Shown: piece after piece, positions 1 through 12,512 of the stretch
How positions within the stretch are numbered: the first letter of the stretch is position 1
Layout: the number at the start of each line of letters is the position of its first letter
Origin: Phyllostachys edulis
Taxonomy: Eukaryota > Streptophyta > Magnoliopsida > Poales > Poaceae
Assembly: GCA_036346405.1 (NCBI GenBank)
Contig: CM070557.1
Span: 56,426,016 to 56,490,015, forward strand
Direction of reading: 5' to 3'
DNA: 64,000 nucleotides
Notes under the pieces: model-generated
The model's input: only the letters and a program-made list of their open reading frames with translations
Told to the model about the DNA's origin: nothing
The model's database searches: none
Translations under genes and position numbers: made by a program

Positions 1-310
1 AAAACGGCTATTCCTTAACGACTATATAAAGGCAGCGATCAGAGAAAGAAGGGGAGATCAAAGCGTATACACACGTTGTCGAGAGCGATCAGGAAGATAA
101 GCACTATCATCTGTAATAGTCTTAGTTTTTCTCCTGATTGTTCAGAATATACTCAATACCATACACACACAGGAGTAGGGTTGTTATTCTCTCCGAAGAA
201 GGCCTGAACCTGTATAAAAATACCCGTGTCAATCTCTCTGCGTGATTTCATTCTAGGAGACCCTCCGAATCAAGCAATCTTTACGTAAGATTGGTTCTAA
301 AACACTGACA
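1..310 (+). repeat. Right end of an LTR retrotransposon (R-U5 part), cut by the window edge
   Basis: The sequence has a TATA-like ctatataaagg at about 22-32, followed by transcribed-LTR-like sequence, and ends in TGACA at 310. Immediately after 310 the minus-strand integrase reading of the Tat gypsy element begins in mid-domain, so this is another LTR element inserted into that integrase gene. The left part, with the other target-site duplication, is off the window. The flanking 5 bp on the right would be gtatc, which cannot be confirmed here. Confidence 0.6.
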
Positions 311-606
311 GTATCAATAGCCACAAAGAGGAACTCGAAGCCACCTGGGGCTTTTGGGAACGGTCCTAGGATATCGAGACCCCAGGTTGCAAAAGGCCAT
401 GATAGAGGGATTGTTTGTAATGCCTGAGCCGGTTGATGTATTTGCCTGCTATGAAACTCGCATTGTACACACTTCTTAACCAGCTCTTTGGCATCATAGA
501 GTGCTGTTGGCCAGTAGAAACCTTGTCGAAAGGCCTTTCTGACCAGCGTTTTGTAGGAAGCATTAGTTCCACAAATGCCCCCGTGTATGTCGTGAAGGAG
601 GTTTAA
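311..606 (-). pseudogene. Tat gypsy integrase fragment (zinc-binding region and start of core)
   Basis: Read on the minus strand, about 572-370 resembles the HHCC zinc-binding part of a retroviral-type integrase, including a KxCVQCEFH-like stretch. Nearer to 311 the reading is GPFPKAPGGFEF followed by VAIDT, the usual start of the catalytic core in this group. The pieces lie in different frames, so at least one frameshift is present. The core is cut at 310 by another LTR and the DDE residues are not in the window. Confidence 0.65.
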
Positions 607-1328
607 TCATTCTTTCTGCGATATGCATTGCATGAGTACCCCTTGAGTGACTCGTTTATAGAGGACTCCTTCGACCAAAGTATACGTTTTGGCCTTTCGG
701 GATAAGCAATCTGCCTCGAGATCATCATCGGGTATTGTACCCGTTTGAAGATACTCGTAGATGGGATTCATCCAGGTATCCTCGTATTCTAGAGAGGTTG
801 TCTCAATAGGAGTTGTCTTTGGTGTTTCAACCAGAGACGACTTTTGGAGCTGCTCCAAGAAGACTACTTTTGGTACTTGTGATCGGGAAGAAGCCAGACG
901 AGCAAGCTGATCTGCGAGGAAATTATCCTTTCGAGGGATATATTGTACCTCGAAACCGAAAAAAATGCTTTTCAAACTTTCGAACTTCCGATAAGTACCG
1001 AGACATGGTCGGGTTAGAGCACTGGTACTCTTTTCCGACCTGATTCATGACTAATTGAGAGTCTCCTCTCACAAGTAGTAGTCAAATCGCGAGCGATTTC
1101 ACGGCTCGTATGCCAGCCAGCAAACCTTCGTATTCTGCCACATTGTCAGTGGCCTGAAAATTTAATTGAATGGAATATTTTAAGGTTTCTCCGGTAGGAG
1201 ATTCCAGGACCACCCCAGCCCCCGAGCCACTTAAAGTTTGTGACCCGTCAAAGTACATCGTCCACTCGTTGTGGGTATCGTACTGGGGATCCTGAACAGG
1301 TTCAGTATTTGTCCATTCGGCGATAAAG
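607..1328 (-). pseudogene. Tat gypsy additional RNase H (aRH) and integrase N-terminus
   Basis: Starting at about 1328 on the minus strand, the reading passes FIAEWTNTEP, then YFDGSQTLSGSGAGVVLESP, and later NVAEYEGLLAG. This is an RNase H fold whose first acidic residue sits in YFDGS and second in AEYE. From 975 a clean reading frame continues with VQYIPRKDNFLADQLARLAS, carrying the last acidic residue, then a spacer and YKRV...LMQC, the beginning of the integrase zinc region. It joins directly to the ...ILADF end of the first RNase H at 5568 once the solo LTR is removed. A frame change near 975-1060 shows decay. Confidence 0.7.
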
Positions 1329-4300
1329 TGTCGGACCCGGGATTAACACCCCAAATCCTCTGTGTATTTCTGAACTAGTCCCATGATCAGTAGCTAGTTC
1401 ACACAGTAAACAAATATGGTAACATCCATAAATCGCATAACTTTATTAATATTCAACAGAGTTTATTACAAAAGAGGCTTACAAGCCAACAGTAAAGAAA
1501 CACAGCGGAAGACGAAGCGGTAGTGGAGTCTAGTTGATCTGCCACAGGCAATCAACTGGGGAAGCGGCCTAGTTGTCGAGATCCACACCGATGATGAAGT
1601 TCTTCTCCTCTGAAATTTGTTTGCAATAAGCAAGGATGAGCACTACTACCGTGCTCGCAAGTTACACCCGTCAGATAACAGAATGACATGCATACATGGA
1701 TGTAACAAAGGATGGCTTAATATGGTTCTTTTTGCATTAAAGAAAGATTTTCTTTGAATACTTGTACTAAGTTCCACAAAGCTTAATCCTTAACTAAAAT
1801 TCATTTCATAAATCAATTTTATAGTCAGATAACATTCACACATGAATGGTGAAGGATACCCTCCTATCACATAGCTTCCCGCCCAATACCCAATTGCATA
1901 ATCCATTTGATGAAGTCTTTTGAAACCAAAAACCAAAATCTAACTTTGAGTGGCTTTTGCTAGCATGTCCATGACCGTGGACACGGCTATTCAATAGTTT
2001 TACACTCTGCAGAGGTTGTACACTTTACCCACAAGACACGAATTCTCTAGTTTGTCCCAAGATATATCTATGCCACCGCCACTACCTTAGGTAAGCGGTC
2101 TAGAAACACGTGCCAAGGCCTTTACAATGCGCCATTCCACATGATTTCCCTCGCTAAGGTTTAGCCCCTTTGGATAGAAATCATGAGTTCCTAGCCCCTC
2201 TTGCGCCAGTGGGAACAATAGTCCCGAAGACTTTGTCAAAAGAAATGGCCATGAAAGACCGCCCACGTGCAAACAGGATCAACCGCGATGGAACTTTACA
2301 AATTAGTTGGCCAGGTCCCCTACCCATACTCAGGACATGTGGTTGCACGGTGAGGCATAGCCCATTATAGGCATAGCAAAAATACGCTCAGAGACCGGTC
2401 CTCAACTGACTTGGGCGACTTTCCACAAAACCCATGGGCCTCAACCCTAACCGAGATTGAGCCCGTGCATTGACATGCACCAACCAAACAACCATTTCAC
2501 CCAAGTACAAACCATATTTTGATTTTATTTTGTTTTCAAAATCATTTCCAAGAGTCCATGGTAAAACAATACCATAGCTTAATTTTAAACAAGATTTGAA
2601 TCATTGGCAAAATTTCCCAAATGAAACATTTTGGTCTAAGCATATCTTAGCATAACATTTTCAAATGATTCTAGTTCATACTAGTATATCAACCAGGTTT
2701 AGTCTAAGGTGACAAGGTGTTGAGTTCAATACCAAAATTTGGCCATACAAAGGATTATAGGAATAACTATGAATTTAAAATAGGTATTTAAATAGCTGTA
2801 TTTAAATAAGCATGCAATACAGAATTTAAAAACATAATTTAAATAATTTTAAATACTGGGATTAACATGTTCAAGAATGTAACTTGCCTTGCTCAATGGA
2901 TTATTCTCAAACTATGTTGAAATCTGACTCCCCGAAGTCGTCGAAATCTATACGTGAAAATAAGCCAAATTCAAATAAAGTTCAAAAATTACAAAATAAA
3001 TACTGGAAGTAGAGAATGAATTTAGATGAATTTAGGAAAAAGAATCGTTGGATTTGGAGTTCGTATGAGAACGTACGAAATTGTAGAGGATCAAATCTCA
3101 AAAATGGGATGCATGTTTGCATGGCATTGTTCATTCCCATGCACGTGAACAGTAAACAAGCTCACATAGTGCATGGAGAAATGGCGACGCCGGTGAAAGG
3201 GAAAAGAGAGGCGTCGTGAGCACAAAAATGGAATCCGGGAACGAGACGGACCCAATGGTGGTGGTCGCGTCATCGGCGGAGGCTTGATCGCGGCGACGCC
3301 GCAAAAAGGCATCTGAGGGAATAGTAGCGCCGGTGAGCTAGGGGTGTTTCAGGGAAAAGGAAGGGAGCACCGCGTAGAACGTTGCGAGGCGAAGCCAATG
3401 GCGTGGACGATGTTATCGGGAAATTAAAAACGGCACCGAAAATAGCGACAAAAGGTAGTTGGACCGCTTGCGGAAAATTTTTGCTTGTGGCGAGATTGAG
3501 GGCCGAATCCCTGGGATATGAAGAGAAAGCCGAGGGGCACGTGCCGACATGGTTGGCTCAGCGAGATGACCTTCAATGGTGACGCAGTCCGACGGAGAAG
3601 TCCCTCGGTGGGCGACAGCTGACGTTGGTGTTGCGGGCAAATGGAGAGGAGTTAGTGAGTGAGGTTGGCGGCGATTTGAATAAGGAACTGCGGGGAACAC
3701 AACGCTTGCCTCGGTTGTGGTGGAAAGCGCACGGTCGGCCGGTGGCGGCGACGAACGCGCAAAATAGAACAAATAAATGACTGAAACTAAATAAAATCTA
3801 AAAACTATGAAATAAATACTAAAAATAGTAGATGAATTTATATGAATTTAGGAGAAATAATTGATGGATTTGGAGTTTGCATGTGAGAGCAAGAATTTTT
3901 GGAAGAATAAAATGGACAAGTGCAAAGGTATGAAGCATGCACTATACAAATGCTTACTGTTTATCTTCCTCCAAGCTACGAACAACAGGAAGCATTAGCT
4001 AGCTGCAGCCGAATGAAAGATCAAGCATCTGAATGAAACATCAGCCGAATGGAACATAGCCTGCAAATGGCAAGCAGAAGCTGATCAAGAACAAAGGATC
4101 ATGCATGAATCAACTAGTTAAAAGTGCACTGTACATCTTTCTTCTATATCTAACAGGAGCATTACAGAATGTTGCAGCCGAATGAAAGAGCATCAAGTAG
4201 CCGAACAAGGAGCTCATGGCGACGGCATCATAAGGTGGCAGAGGACTGGCCGGCGGTGTTGACGGTGGTGGCGGAGGTGGCGAGGTGGGGACCCTCTCGG

Positions 4301-5567
4301 AATGGTGGCGGCCAAGGTACTCGACAATGGAGATTGCTATGCTCAATACTCTAAAGCTTAGAGGGAATGCAAAGGCTTGGAGAGAGTGCCAAGGATCAAA
4401 GAAGAGATGGCATGCCCTTTATATAGCTGCACTGGGAGTTGAACCATCGGGAAGACAAAAAGCTTTGCATGTTGTAGGAGTGCATGCATTAGTGGTGAAG
4501 TTAGCTAGTCCAAGTTTGCATGCAGGAAGTGGTCATGGCGTGCACCTAGTTAGTGCTTTGGTTTGAATGCAGGAGAAAGAAGGGAGAGGAAGGGAATAAA
4601 AGAAATTAAGAGGGCTACAAGTAATTAAGAAACAAATGGTTGGTTGGCAGCCATGCACTAGTGTTGGTGGGAGTTAAGTGTGCATGTATGTGTTAGATGT
4701 GCACGTATGGTGATAGGATAGAGTTAATTAGCATTATGAGTTAGTTGCATGTGAGATGCAACGTGCATGCACTCAGGGAATTAAGTTTGTGTTAATAGAT
4801 TTAGCATGCACTTGCATGTGTGCGTGTGATCATGGTGCTTGCATGCAGGCATGCATGGGTGTGTTAGTAGTGCATGCTGTGGTGAGAATAGGTAGTGCTG
4901 GTATTGAGAGAGAGAAGAAAGAGAGGATAAAATAATGGAAGGGAGCCTAATAGACAATAGAAAACAAATGCTCCCACGTTGGCTGCATGCAAAGGAATTG
5001 AATGTTAGGTGTGCATGCATGGGAGTAGAAAATGATGGGTGACCCATGGGAAGTTTGGCCCACGCAGGGGAAAAAAAAATTATTTTTTTAATCCGAATTA
5101 CTGTTCACCATTTACTGTGCAAAGTTACTGTTCACCAGTCCGGACGGTCCGAACAAATTCTTGGATTTTCGGATTTAAAAACAAACCAATTAATCAAATA
5201 GATTTTTGGAAAATAGCAAATGGAGTCCAAAAATTCTAAAAAATTTCACATAAATTCCTGAAGTTATTTTGGACTTAATAAAAATAGTTCCAACTTAAAT
5301 GGTAATAGTTTTTGCACATAATTTATTTTGGCTTTAAAATAATTAGGGAAAGCTTCTAAAAATCTCGGAAAATTCTAGAAATTAATTAATTTTTATTTTT
5401 CAACTTTAACTCAAATAAAACTTTAAAAACTTTAATAAATTTTATTTTTGGCTTTTAAAACTTCAGAAATTCAAATAAAGCAATCAAACTCTTTCAAATT
5501 TCAGAAAATCCAATAAATTGATAACTTCAATTAATTTAAATTGGTAACAGAACTTTGGGCTGTTACA
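1329..5567. repeat. Solo LTR, 4239 bp, TG...CA, TSD TAAAG
   Basis: The element starts TGTCGGACCCGG at 1329, ends GGGCTGTTACA at 5567, and is flanked by TAAAG at 1324-1328 and 5568-5572. There is no PBS, polypurine tract or coding domain between the ends, so a solo LTR is the simplest reading. Long LTRs with a TGTxxxACCCGG start are usual for Tekay-type gypsy elements of grasses, but the clade cannot be proven without internal sequence. Two related blocks, at about 2975-3065 and 3785-3870, point to an internal duplication about 810 bp apart. Two GC-rich stretches (3180-3770 and 4180-4570) give only chance reading frames. Confidence 0.8.
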
Positions 5568-6952
5568 TAAAGTCTGCCAAGATTTGGGATTTAATGGTCG
5601 TTCGGGACACGAAATGGAGGTCGAACACCCCAAGTTCTGTTGACCATTTTGCCATACGTCCCGCTGCTTCCTTGTTCTGGAGGATCACTCCTAAGGGAAA
5701 CTCAGACGTCACAATTATCTTGTGCGCCTGAAAATAATGCCGAAGTTTCCTCAAAGATATGAGGAGGGCATATAGAAGTTTTTGAACCTGAGGGTAACGC
5801 TCCTTAGGCTCGTGCAAAACTTTACTTACGTAGTAAACTGGTCGTTGGACGTTTTCACGTTCTACGATCAGTATTGCGCTCACTGCCTGTGGCGTGACAA
5901 CTAGATAAATTAAGAACGTCTCTTCTGGTTTCGAAGAAACCAAAACAGGAGCACTCGTAAGATACCTCTTGACATCCTCAAAGGCAGCGTTTGCCTCTTT
6001 TGACCACTCGAAACTCTCGTGCTTCCTTAGAAGTTTGAAGAAAGGTAGTCCTTTTTCTCCAAGTCGTGCAATGAAACGACTTAAAGCCGCCATGCACCCT
6101 GTGAGTTTCTGGACTTCTTTCTTTGTGGTCGGAGGGCACATTTGCATGATGGCCTTTATCTTTTTGGGATTTGCTTTGATTCCTCGTGCAGAGACAAAGA
6201 ATCCAAGCAATTTTCCTGAAGAGACTCCAGACACACACTTCTCAGAATTGAGTTTCAGGCGGTGTTTTCTGAGATTGTCGAATGTTTCTTGCAAGTCAGA
6301 AACACGATTAAGTCACTTGATGCTTTTTACGACTAGATCGTCAACATAGACTTCCAAATTTTGACCTTGTTGAGGTGAAAAAATCGATCGCATCAAGCGT
6401 TTAAAAGAAGCGCCAGTATTTTTTAGACCAAATGGCATTTTGACATAACAAAATATTCCAAATGGAGTAAGAAATACGGTCTTTTCTTCATCTTCTAGAC
6501 ACATATTAATCTGATGGTAACCAGAATATGGATCTAGAAAACTTAATGTCTCACAATCGGCAGTAGAATCAACCAACTGATCGATACGAGGTAAAGAGAA
6601 ATCATCGTTTGGACAAGTTTTATTGAGATCAGTGAAGTCTATATACATACGTCACTTGCCATTAGACTTCCTAATCATTATAGGGTTGGCCAACCACTCT
6701 GGGCGATCGAGTTCTCTTATAAAGCCTACTTTAAGTAGCTTGTTCAATTCTGATCTGATAGCATCTCATCGATCAGGTGCAAATCTCCATAATTTTTGTT
6801 TTACAGGTATTTTGTCAGGGCATAAAGTTAGCATGTGCTTGATCACCTCCCTGGGGACTCCGGGCATGTTGGATGCTTACCACGCGAAGACATCTGCATT
6901 AGCTCAGAGGAAAGTTGACGAGGACGTCTTCCTATTTGGGGTTGGAAGTATC
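5568..6952 (-). pseudogene. Tat gypsy reverse transcriptase and RNase H
   Basis: On the minus strand, 6648-6313 encodes RT palm and fingers: YIDFTDLNKTCPND, then DPYSGYHQI, FGLKNTGASF and the catalytic YVDDLVVKS. After a frame break near 6310 the reading continues from 6294 to 5563 with the thumb/connection (PPTTKKEVQKLTG), RNase H (YLVVTPQAVSAIL, where the usual SDxAV acidic position is altered) and the ILADF end. A stop (GK*RMYI) sits just upstream, near 6650. Sequence between 6650 and 6952 continues the upstream RT region in a broken frame and is cut at 6952 by the Angela-like insertion. Confidence 0.85.
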
Positions 6953-8573
6953 TGTTGGGTCACGGGTAGGCTACGATAGCTACAAACAAAAATTTCTACC
7001 ACGCAAACCAAGATGCCAAGCAAGTAGATGATCACAGATCGTTACCACCAGACGCGCAGAGCAGCGGAAGAAGGGTTGGAGCAGCCCGGTCCAACGAAGA
7101 GCGCGTCGATGAAGCGGTCGTAGTCGATCGTCCAACGTCCAGCAAGTCGTAGTGGTCGTAGTCGATCGTCCAGCGTCCTCGCGAGTCGATCGTCTCCTCC
7201 AGCAACTACACGCAGTTCCTTGTGAAGATCGCGGATCGTCCTCAAGCGCAACAATCGTAGTAGCGCCTCTACGGTATCCACACGTCCAGGGAAGGAACAA
7301 CCGAGCGCCGGTGTGCTAGCACCAGGTCGCACGGTAGAGCTCTCAGGAAGATGGCGGCTAGGGTTTCGGTGGAGCAACTTACGTCAACTCGTGTAACCTC
7401 TGTCTCTCCCCACAGCCTCATGCATCTCCTTATATAGTGCTTGTGACGGATCCTATCCGAACACGCCATTTAATCGTATCCATACCGGGTTTGTTCCAAC
7501 CCGTTAAGTGTGTGACCACAGGGTTCATGTGTAGTTCGGTTGTGACTCGAAACCTTCCGACCACGAGTCGAAGCGGCTCCTAGCGTAACATATCGATTCG
7601 AATACACACAAATTATATCGGACGAACCTTAATGCAATATGATCTACGACCGGTCCTCATCACTTACGACCGTGTCCTATCTCATACGACCAATTCAGTA
7701 TTTGGTCACGACCGATTCGAATTGCTTACGATCAGTCACGATCACTCTGGACTATGTTCGACCGGTCTCGACTAGCTCAGATATCAGATATCGACCGGCC
7801 CGTGAATCGTCAACTAAGTGACCTACTCGTGTATACTCCCTTTGCCTCACGATGTCTAGTTGAACTCCAGGTGAGATGTTGTGTCATCCATGGACTGTTC
7901 AATACTTTCTCGATCGAGTGTCGAATAACTTTTACGTGGTCGAACACTTCGACTACTAGTGGCACGGCCATGCACTTTCTTTATCCGATTACAACGAGGG
8001 GCCCAGAGACATCTCTCCTGTTATGTTAGGAGGGGCAAATCCCATATCCCACCAAATACATTCCTCTCCATGTTTGAGCAAACCCGAAAGCTACCTTTAT
8101 AACTACCCGATTCTGATTGTAGCGTTTGGCAACCCCTAAGAGCGCTATTACACATGTAGGAAACCATGCTTGATCTCGTGTCTAAGGATTATACATCATC
8201 ATTGCTTGAGACCAACTAACAACACATAGAATCATAACAATCTCAATAGTGTCTCAAGGTGGGTCTTATCCAACATCATGTTCTCTAACATGTGTCCATA
8301 TTATTGGTTTGATATCTCCATATCTATGACTCGTGAAACATAGTCATCAACCAATACATATGCTAGTCTATTCATATGTGTCCTCATAGGTTTACGACCA
8401 GGGATCGTTATAAGAATAATTATCGCAGTAATATAGAGTTTCACAACCAAGTCACATACTTGATAATAAATATTAACAATATTATTCTTGGAACAAGATA
8501 ACACATTATCCAATGTCATGAACATAATGAAATATAATCATCTCTATGATTGCCTCTAGGCATATTTCCAACA
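6953..8573 (-). repeat. 3' LTR of the Angela-like element
   Basis: This 1621-bp LTR has ends TGTTGG...CCAACA in plus orientation. It aligns throughout with 13869-15463, with scattered substitutions and small indels, for example additional bases near 7150 and 7690-7800. A short minus-strand reading frame at 8301-8525 is repeated in the other LTR and is simply LTR sequence. Confidence 0.9.
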
Positions 8574-8583
8574 TCTCCCACTT
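8574..8583 (-). other. Polypurine tract of the Angela-like element
   Basis: The minus-strand sequence AAGTGGGAGA directly abuts the 3' LTR. It is the expected primer site for plus-strand DNA synthesis. Confidence 0.8.
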
Positions 8584-10210
8584 GCACTAGAGTCAATCAT
8601 TTAGGTATCTAATACCAATAGCTCTTGTGTGTGCCTCATGCTTTGGGCGTGTGAGAGGCTTTGTCAACTAATCAAGAACATTTAAATCCGTATGAACTTT
8701 GCATATCTTAACATCTCCTCTATCCACCAATTCGCGAATAAGATGATAACGCCTGAGTATATGTTTGGACTTCTGATGGGATCTAGGCTCCTTAGCTTGA
8801 GCAATGGCTCCATTGTTGTCACAATAGAGATCCATTGGGCTCAAGGCACTCGAACCATACCCAACTCAAAGAATGAAATTCCTTATCCAAACACCTTCTT
8901 TTGCGACTTGAAGTCGCAATGTACTCGGCCTCTGTCGTGGAATCAGCAACCGTCTCTTGCTTGGAACTTTTCCAGCTCACTACTCCTCCATTCAAAATAA
9001 ATACAAATCCAGATTGTGAACGATAATCGTCTTTGTCGGTTTGAAAACTTGCATCGGTGTAACCATTTACAACGAGCTCTTCATCACCGCCATAAACTAG
9101 GAACACATCCTTAGTCCTTCTCAAGTACTTAAGAATGTTTTTCACAGCTATCCAGTGACTTTCACCGGGATCTGCTTGGTATCTGCTCGTAACACTTAGA
9201 GCATATGATACATCTGGTCGTGTACATAGCATGGCATATATGATAGATCCAATGGCCGAGGCATATGGAATATCATTCATTTTGTCTCGCTCATCAGTGG
9301 TCGTAGGACACTGATTCTTGCTAAGATTAATGCCATGTGCCATGGGTAAGAATCTTCTCTTTGAATTTTGCATGTTGAACAGATTTAAAACTTTTTCTGT
9401 GTACATATCCTGGCTTAATCCAATTAGCCTCTTAGATCTATCTCTATAGATCCTTATTCCCAAGATATATGCTGCATCTCCTAAATCTTTCATTGAGAAA
9501 CTTTTTCTTAATGAAGATTTAACATATTCTAGCATTGGAATGTCATTTCCGACCAGTAGTATGTCATCTACATACAAGATCAGAATAATAAGTGCGCTCC
9601 CACTAACCTTCATGTAAACACAAGGTTCTTCTTTGTTCTTGGCGAAACCAAACCTTTTGATCTCCTCATCAAAACGTATATTCCAACTCCGAGATGCTTG
9701 CTTCAACCCATAAATGGACTTTTGAAGTTTGCATATTTTACTAGCATTGTTTGGATCGACAAAACCTTCAGGTTGTGTCATGTACACATCCTCATCTAGG
9801 TTTCCATTAAGGAAAGCTGTTTTGACATCCATTTGCCATATTTCATAGTCGAAATATGCAGCAATTGCTAGAATGATCCGAACAGATTTAAGCATCGCTA
9901 CTTGTGAGAAAGTCTCATCATAGTCAACTCCTTGAACTTGTCGAAAACCTTTTGCGACTAGTCGAGCCTTATGAATGTGAACATTTCCATCCATATCAAT
10001 CTTTTTCTTATAGATCCATTTGCACTCAATGGTTTTGACACCATCAAGTGGATCGACTAGGTTCCAAACCTGATTTTCTCTCATGGAATCTATTTCGGAT
10101 TTCATGGCTCCAAGCCATTTTTTAGAGTCTGGGTCCATCATCGCTTCCTCATAAGTTTTAGGCTCACCATTATTCAATAATAATACATCATGCCCATACC
10201 TTGTAGGCAA
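8584..10210 (-). pseudogene. Copia reverse transcriptase and RNase H (Angela-like)
   Basis: From 10210 downward the minus strand encodes EAMMDPDSKKWLGAM, CKWIYKKK, DETFSQVAMLKSVR, QMDVKTAFLNG, YGLKQASRSWN and the catalytic LYVDDILLVGND, then the RNase H start GYTDASF and DSTTEAEYIA. This is the normal copia RT-RNase H order and is unbroken for more than 400 codons. Just after TEAEYIA the frame shifts, at about 8900. RNase H sequence (DLYCDNNGA-like) continues in another frame to about 8640. It is the longest preserved reading frame of the element. Confidence 0.9.
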
Positions 10211-11399
10211 TTGACGCGCCTTTTAGATCTCACGGGGTGGTGCCTTATCTCTGTGTTCAACAATAATTTGTTCATCCAAGAGAGGTTCAAGAGGAGTTGA
10301 AACACTTTCGGATGTTTCCCGAATTTCTTCGAGTTGCCCTTTTTCCCATCGACTCCTTTTGAAAGAAACTCTTTCTCCAAAAGACACCATTTCGCAACAA
10401 AAGCTGTCTTCTTCGGTTGTAGAAATAATATCCTTTGGTTTCTAGGATATCCTATAAAGAAGCATTTATCCGATTTGGGTGTGAGCTTATCGACGTCAAA
10501 CGCTTAACATAGACATCACATCCCCAAATCCTTAGAAAAGACAAGCCGGACTTTTCCACCCACATCTCATATGGTGTCTTATCTATTGATTTAGATGGTA
10601 CCTTATTTAAAATGAAAGCGCGCTTTCTAGAGCATAACCCCAAAAATACAATGGCAGATCCGATTGGCTCATCATTGATCGAACCATGTCTAACAAGGTC
10701 CTGTTACACCGCTCGGACACCCCATTCCATTGTGGAGTGCCGGGTGGTGTAAGCTGTGGAACAATTCCACATTGTTTCAAATGACTACCAAACTCATGGC
10801 TCAAGAACTCACCTACACGATCAGATCGTAAGATTTGATTGTCTTGCCAAGTTGATTCGGTACTTCATTCTGGAACTCCTTGAACTTTTTAAAGGATTCC
10901 GACTTGTGCCTCATTAAGTAGATATAACCATATCTACTATAGTCATCGATGAAAGTAATGAAGTATCGAAACCACCTCTGGTCGTCGTGCTTATTGGTCC
11001 ACATACATCAAGATGTACGAGTTCCAATCGGTCGCGCGCCCTTTCACTACGACCGATGAAAGGCGTCTTGGTCATCTTTCCGACTGTGCAAGACTCGCAT
11101 GTTTCAAATGATTCCAAATCAAATGAGTTTAGAGTTCCATCATTATGGAGCTTTTTCATGCGTTCTCACTTATGTGACCCAAACGACAATGCCAAATAAA
11201 AGTGGAATTTATTTCATTAGGCCAAGCCTTTTAGCATTAATATTATAGACCGATGCATCATCAAGATTTAAAATAAACAACCCATTCAAAATAGGTGCAT
11301 AGCCATAAAACACTTCATTCAAAAATATAGAACAACCATTGTTCTCTATAATGAATTTATAACCCTCTTGCCATCAAACATGATGCGAGATGATGTTTC
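10211..11399 (-). pseudogene. Copia integrase (Angela-like), frameshifted
   Basis: At 11159-10914 the minus strand reads the pre-integrase zinc region (FETCESCTVGKMTKTPF) and the start of the core (LVHLDVCGP). At 11004-10813 it reads FITFIDDYSRYGYIY, with the first catalytic Asp nearby. At 10804-10607 it reads QLTPPGTPQWNGVSERCNRTLLDM, with the catalytic Glu in the NGVSER motif. At 10643-10452 it continues with the C-terminal part KTPYEMWVEKSG. The segments lie in different frames, so at least three frameshifts are present. The linker to RT at 10380-10174 is also out of frame. Confidence 0.85.
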
Positions 11400-12512
11400 T
11401 ACTAATGGTCGAACGTAATAACAATTATTCAATTCCATAATAAATCACGAAGGCAAATGTAATGGCAAAGTCCCGACGGCTAATGCAAAGAACCCTTGCT
11501 TTATTCCCGACGCGAAGATCCATCTCGCCCTTGCAATCATCCTACTTCTTGTTAGACTCAAAGATCGAATTGCAAATATGAGCAACCGAATTCGGATCAA
11601 ATACCCATGAGTTAACGGAAGAGTCAAGAAGAAAAACATCTATAACATTAATACCAGAGTGGAAGTTTTAGTCCCACCATTCCTTTTACGATCGGCCGGT
11701 ATTTCTTGCAATTCCTCTTCCAATGGCCTAGCTCTTTGCAATAAAAGCATTCATTCTCTTGAGTCGGGCGGACTTAGTCTTGGGTTTAGGTTTGTTAGTT
11801 TGGATCTCATCCAAACTTTAGCCTTGCCCTTTTCTTGACCCAAGTCTTAGCCTTCTTCTTGAAGCTTGTACTCTTTTGCACCATCATCACATGATTGTTG
11901 CTTTTCTTAATGCTACCCTCTCATTGCCTTAAGCATCATATGCGATTCGGTGAGATTCTTGTCTAAGCAGTCCACATGGAAGTTCAAAATGAACGCCCAT
12001 AGCTTTCGTGAAGCGAAGCAAGAATCAAATCAGAGCCAACTCTTGGCTAAGTGGAAAACCAAGTTTTTCCAAGCTCGTGTGTAACCAACCATTTTGATTA
12101 CATGAGGGCTCACCGACCACCCTCGGCTAGCTTACATCCAAACAAGTTCTTTGAGATCTCAAATCTCTCAATTCTTGCTTGTGTCTCAAACATGCCTTTG
12201 AGCGCCACGATCATATCGTGAGGCCTCTATGTTCTCAAACCGCTTCAAGGTCTGAGTTCATAGCGCAAGCATGAGACGACTAACATCAAGGGACTCATCA
12301 CATGCCTTTTTATAGGCGCTTTTAATAGCGCAAGCAAAGATTTTCAGTAGGCACATCCGAATTGGTTCCTATAGAACATGTTCCTTTTTATCTTGCCTGA
12401 GAACAATTCTCAGGTTGCGGGACCAATCCGCAAAATTTGTTCCATTAAGTTTTTCTCTTTCAAGTATCGAATGTAAAGCAAAACTGGATGTAGGTACAGC
12501 AGTTGGTGCCAT
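11400..12512 (-). pseudogene. Copia gag and protease region (Angela-like)
   Basis: A start codon at 12512-12510 opens a minus-strand reading MAPTAVPTSSF, followed by ILEREKLNGTNFADWSRNL, the conserved N-terminus of Angela-type Gag. A stop follows within about 50 codons. A zinc knuckle CFYCKELGHWKRNC (C-x2-C-x4-H-x4-C) lies at about 11757-11690. Protease-like sequence follows at 11640-11400 (a VAHICNS-type motif) but its frame is broken. Many indels separate the recognisable parts. Confidence 0.75.

Noticed and set aside
3413..3772. 119-codon minus-strand reading frame inside the 4.2-kb solo LTR
   Set aside because: It lies in a GC-rich LTR stretch, with a competing plus-strand frame and no domain.
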